DNA of 64,000 bases, taken from Quercus robur. Its lineage: Eukaryota > Streptophyta > Magnoliopsida > Fagales > Fagaceae. The notes under the pieces are model-generated. The model did no database searches. It saw only the letters and a program-made list of their open reading frames with translations, and had not been told where the DNA came from. The stretch is taken from NCBI RefSeq assembly GCF_932294415.1, contig NC_065535.1, forward strand, positions 95,930,862 to 95,994,861. Direction: 5' to 3'. Positions 60,393 to 64,000 of this stretch are shown one piece after another. The translations under genes were made by a program, and so were the position numbers. Numbering within the stretch: the first letter of the stretch is position 1; each line of letters starts with the position of its first letter.

Positions 60393-62360
60393 TAGAGCTG
60401 TCATTTTACACTGTCATCTCAATTTTATTTTATTTTTTCATTTTTATTGTTAGTGTAAAATGAGTGAGATGTTTGAAACTCTTGGCCTAGAATGATGTTT
60501 CAAATCACAGATCAACAAAAACTAATATACAAATTAAAAAAGCAAAAAAATAAAGAGAAAGTAACAAAAAAGAATTTACTTACCAAAAATCATTATGAAC
60601 CACCATGAAAACTTTATCTTCTTTCTAGGAGAGCATCATTTTGATGTGTGCCGGCAGAATTCTTTTCAAAATTTGAATAGAATTAAAAGAAAAGAAGTAT
60701 AAATAAATATATATTGGTATAGTTCTAAATTGTTGAAATTGTTTTTCTTTGAATTTGAATTGAAATGTGGGGTGTTTAAATAAGGATATGAGAAGTTATG
60801 GTAATGGTTTTATAGTAGGATTGTGTTTTTTTTTTCCTCTTCAAATTCAAAATAAAGAAAAGGAGATTTGAGAAGCAAAAACAAAAACAAAAACAAAAAA
60901 AAGATGAAACGTGGTCTTGAAGGAAATATACAAAATGGACTCGAAATTTTTTTTTTCCAATTTTATCTTTGGATAAGTAGAGTTGTTTTGAAGACATGGG
61001 TTAGTGGTAGAGTGTCCTATTTTGTAGGTAGTGTTTTACGTGGAATTGGAGATGTTTTTTTATTAGATTGTCCCCAAGTTTTGTCCATGTTAAATATAGG
61101 GTCTAGGGATATTTTTAAATTACATAAAAGTTCAATCAAAGGAAGAAAATTTTTATGGGGAATTGTGTGGTGTTGTTGACCCTATTTCTAAAATATTTGT
61201 GGGAAAAGTCATTGGTTACTAGATGAGATATTTTCGACATTTAGAAAAGTTCACATCAAAGCGGAGAATCTTGTTATAGATATTATTATAGATATAGATA
61301 TAGATATAGATTGAGTTCAAGTTACACCTGAAGGCTGAAGTAACTTTAAGCAATGCTGCACCATTTAATATTTTTGAATTGGATGCGAATTTTGACAAAT
61401 CCACCGTTAGATTACATTATTTTCGTATATTCTCCATACTTGCAAAATTTTAAGGTGATCAAAGATCAACAGTCATGTCATTAATCAATTGTTTAAATTC
61501 AAGTTTTCTTAGTTTAAAATAATATATAAAAGATGAGTTTATAGATCGAATTGTAAATAACATTTGATTGATATAAAAATTGGCATACATGTTAAGAACG
61601 TATTTCTATATAATCTAATGGTAATATTTTTATAATATGAATTCAATAACTAGTTATTGAGCAATATAACATTACTTAGAGTTATACCATATGTAATATA
61701 TATATATATATATATATAACTTCTACGATAAGCCCGAAATGGTACACCTAAACAAATTTTGAAATATTTCGTTCCAATGGGCAAACCAAAAGGTTCAAAA
61801 TTGAATCCAAAATGGTACTTAGAATATTCCAATAAACCTAGTAGAGGCAGTGCGGAAATTTTTTACCACCCCTTTTGTTTGTTTCATTTTGTCAGCATTA
61901 TCTTATTTGTTAAAAAAAAAAAAAAAAGGTCAGGGATAATAATAATTAATGATACCGTTGTCTACATTTAACGTACATGAGCAATGACACGAAAAGTATA
62001 TATCACTCGTTTCCTTCTTCTTCTGTTTTTTTTTTTTTTTTTTTTTTAATTTTTTTATTTTAATAAAAAAAACTAAAACGTTATAATTCACTTGAGTTGC
62101 TTGCCGTATATCACATGTGTTTTAGTTTTTTTAAATAAAATTTTAGTAAATTATCTCAAAATGTAACGATGCGTGTACTGTAATTATCCTCCCATCACAA
62201 AGTTATCGACTTATCGTATTCATGGTAGGTTGGAAGTTGGAACAATGCGGCGAAAGTGTAACCGCTATCCTTACTTGTCGAATACCAGAATGCATATAGA
62301 TATGGTATATTCCCTCTAACTAAGTGATAGCGTAAATAATGGGTTAGATTTTATATATAT
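60393..62360. other. gene-free AT-rich region
   Basis: It contains a (GATATA)n-like run near 61283-61310, an (AT)n run at 61697-61719, and T-runs at 62028-62047. The longest frame (60868-61179) is Lys/Asn-rich at its start and shows no recognised family. Confidence 0.4.
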
Positions 62361-62680
62361 ATATAAATAATGAGTTCCTTGCCACTGGGGTGGTGGTCCG
62401 TCCAATGATCATTAGGCTTACTCCCAAGTAGTTTGGGCGTGGACTTTCCAAGTTTAAATAGCGTAATAAGAAGCGTTAGGGAAAAACCTCATACCCTAAG
62501 CCCAGTTCAATGTCCACTAGAGCCCTCGTGAGATAAGGATAATAGCTATGACTCACTAGTTTTCGGCTTACATGCCCAAATCTAGCAGGTAGGATACTAC
62601 TATTGTAACACTCAGGCAGAGAAGTTACTCTAGTCGCTATCTTCTACTCTTTTCGTTTATTAAAAAAGAGGGTAAATAGT
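62361..62680. other. unclassified moderately GC-rich block
   Basis: This block stands out from its AT-rich surroundings (gccactggggtggtggtccg, gcccagttcaatgtccac, cttacatgcccaaatct). Its composition and the weak box-like motifs suggest an old retroelement or SINE fragment. No frame or terminal repeat supports a firm call. Confidence 0.3.
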
Positions 62681-62984
62681 GGGCTCCAAAACCAAAGGGT
62701 TGATTCACGGTCAAAAGAATAAAAATAATGGGTTCCTAATCTCAAGGGGTGATTCACAATCAAAATACTCAAAACAAAAACGTATCCATCGATATGACCA
62801 AAGTAAAAGATTCATAAACCAACAGTTCTCAAATCTCAAGTAGAATTAATCCTAGAAGTTTTGTGGCAAGCCATCAAAATGAATGTTTATTGAGCTGGAA
62901 GCTCATTGGCACATAAATAAGCTCGTCTAATTTAGTGACTTCACCTACTACAAATGGTTTCTGAGAATGACAAAGCTGAAGGCA

Positions 62985-63300
62985 AGTGGAATCCTCCCTC
63001 CTTTAGATTGGCCCAAAGTGAACCTAAATGGGGCCATAAAAATTGAAGGATCCTTCATGGCTGCAATAATGAGGGATTCCAAGGGTAAAATTCATGAAGT
63101 TTGAGCTCTTAAGCTAGTTAAAAGTTGTTGGGATGATTTTTGTGGCTGCAACATGTCAATCACTGAAAGGTTGGTTTTGTTGGACTTGAGTTTGTTTGGG
63201 AAGTCAAGTTCGGAACTCATATTGATTTGAAGGTAGTTAGTGGCTGCTGTTGTACTTTCAAGCCTATAAAAAGATACATTGGCCGAAGCTTGAGAGAGAA
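62985..63300 (+). mobile_element. LINE RNase H remnant
   Basis: The plus strand translates locally as WPKVNLNGAIKIEGSF then AAIMRDSKGKIHEV, followed by a stop, and ALKLVKSC. This resembles the start of the RNase H domain of plant L1 ORF2 (VK-NFDGA...IIRDSKG), with the catalytic Asp position changed to Asn/absent. It is a decayed fragment without surrounding RT. Confidence 0.5.
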
Positions 63301-64000
63301 TGAATATAAACAACAACAACAACAAAAAGTTTTTTACATTGACAGTTTATCTAGGGACCCCAAATTTTTCATGGACTATTTCACTTCTCACTTACATAGA
63401 GCTCACCATAACACAAAACACGGGAGGGTATGAAAAAACTGCTGAATCATTTGGTGTCAAAGAGACTTTTTCTTACATTCAACGGTAAGACGTTAATAAA
63501 GTAATACAAATTCAACATTAAAGCAAGCATTTAAGGGTGAAAAGAATTATGAGTTCAACGTTAACATGCTTTCAAGTTTCAATTGTGAAATAACAATGAA
63601 GTATAACACATGTTCAGCAGTGAAAACACTAGTAAATTCAGCTGTAGATAAACAATAAATTATCATGAGTTCACCAATAAAATTTTCATGTAATGAGAGT
63701 AAACATGAGTGTGATGAAAAAGGGTCAGGTTTAGTTTTAGTATCCAATAATACTAGAATCGTTGAGATTATAACATGTGTTAATTTTTTAACACATGTTG
63801 ATATCTTAACGGGTCTAGTGCACTACATGCACTGGACCTAAGCCTCACCCGGTGAAAAAGAGTAGGTATGAAAAGTGTTGCACTAAAGTAAATTGCTCGA
63901 ATCCCTTTATCAATCGTCACCAGCAAAATAAATGCAGCCTCTGTTAATAAACTTCAATTTGTGTCTTTCCTTCTTTTTTTTTTTGTAAAGATTTTTTAAA
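63301..64000. other. gene-free right edge
   Basis: A (CAA)n tract lies at 63309-63327. I see no supported gene in the rest. Confidence 0.4.

Noticed and set aside
60868-61179. 103-aa frame
   Set aside because: It starts with a Lys/Asn homopolymer-like run, has no recognisable domain, and lies in AT-rich DNA. It is probably chance.

Overview
This window is nuclear DNA of a flowering plant, most likely a woody eudicot. Fagaceae is my guess, from the look of the repeat families, and it is unproven. The evidence is AT-rich intergenic DNA, GT-AG introns, tRNA-derived SINEs, Copia, Gypsy and LINE retroelements, many small hAT, Mutator and Tourist-type elements, and three intact genes whose products match conserved plant proteins. 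LAYOUT: (1) 1-15.5 kb is a graveyard of partial copies of the gene for translation elongation factor eEF1B-gamma. Two copies keep only exon 1 and the 5' flank (about 1.87 kb and 9.14 kb). One is a nearly complete decayed pseudogene (10.7-14.0 kb). One is a rearranged fragment (14.4-15.5 kb). A 4.6-kb Copia element sits inside the first exon-1 relic, and several DNA elements can be recognised because they are missing from a sister copy. (2) 15.5-21.5 kb is gene-free: a LINE tail, a probable Helitron-like element, a SINE and an hAT-like element. (3) 22.7-28.2 kb (minus strand) holds the intact seven-exon eEF1B-gamma gene (423 aa), with telo-box and site II-like promoter motifs typical of plant translation genes. 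(4) 29.1-39.8 kb is a complete, dead Ty3/Gypsy element of the Tat type (two RNase H domains), read on the minus strand. An intron-containing gene-like unit lies antisense between its 3' LTR and pol, and an 864-bp hAT element splits its RT gene. (5) 41.9-46.4 kb (plus strand) is an intact RABA2-class Rab GTPase gene whose only intron carries a higher-order tandem repeat. (6) 46.7-52.4 kb is a near full-length L1-type LINE inserted just beyond the RABA2 3' end. (7) 54.0-58.8 kb (minus strand) is an intact eight-exon RABD1-class Rab GTPase gene. (8) 58.8-64 kb is gene-free and AT-rich, with a foldback element and a LINE RNase H remnant. HOW THE GENES RELATE: eEF1B-gamma serves cytosolic translation elongation. 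The two Rab genes are convergent and act at different membrane-traffic steps (ER-Golgi for RABD1, trans-Golgi/endosome for RABA2). Nothing suggests co-regulation, and most of the window is transposon-derived.
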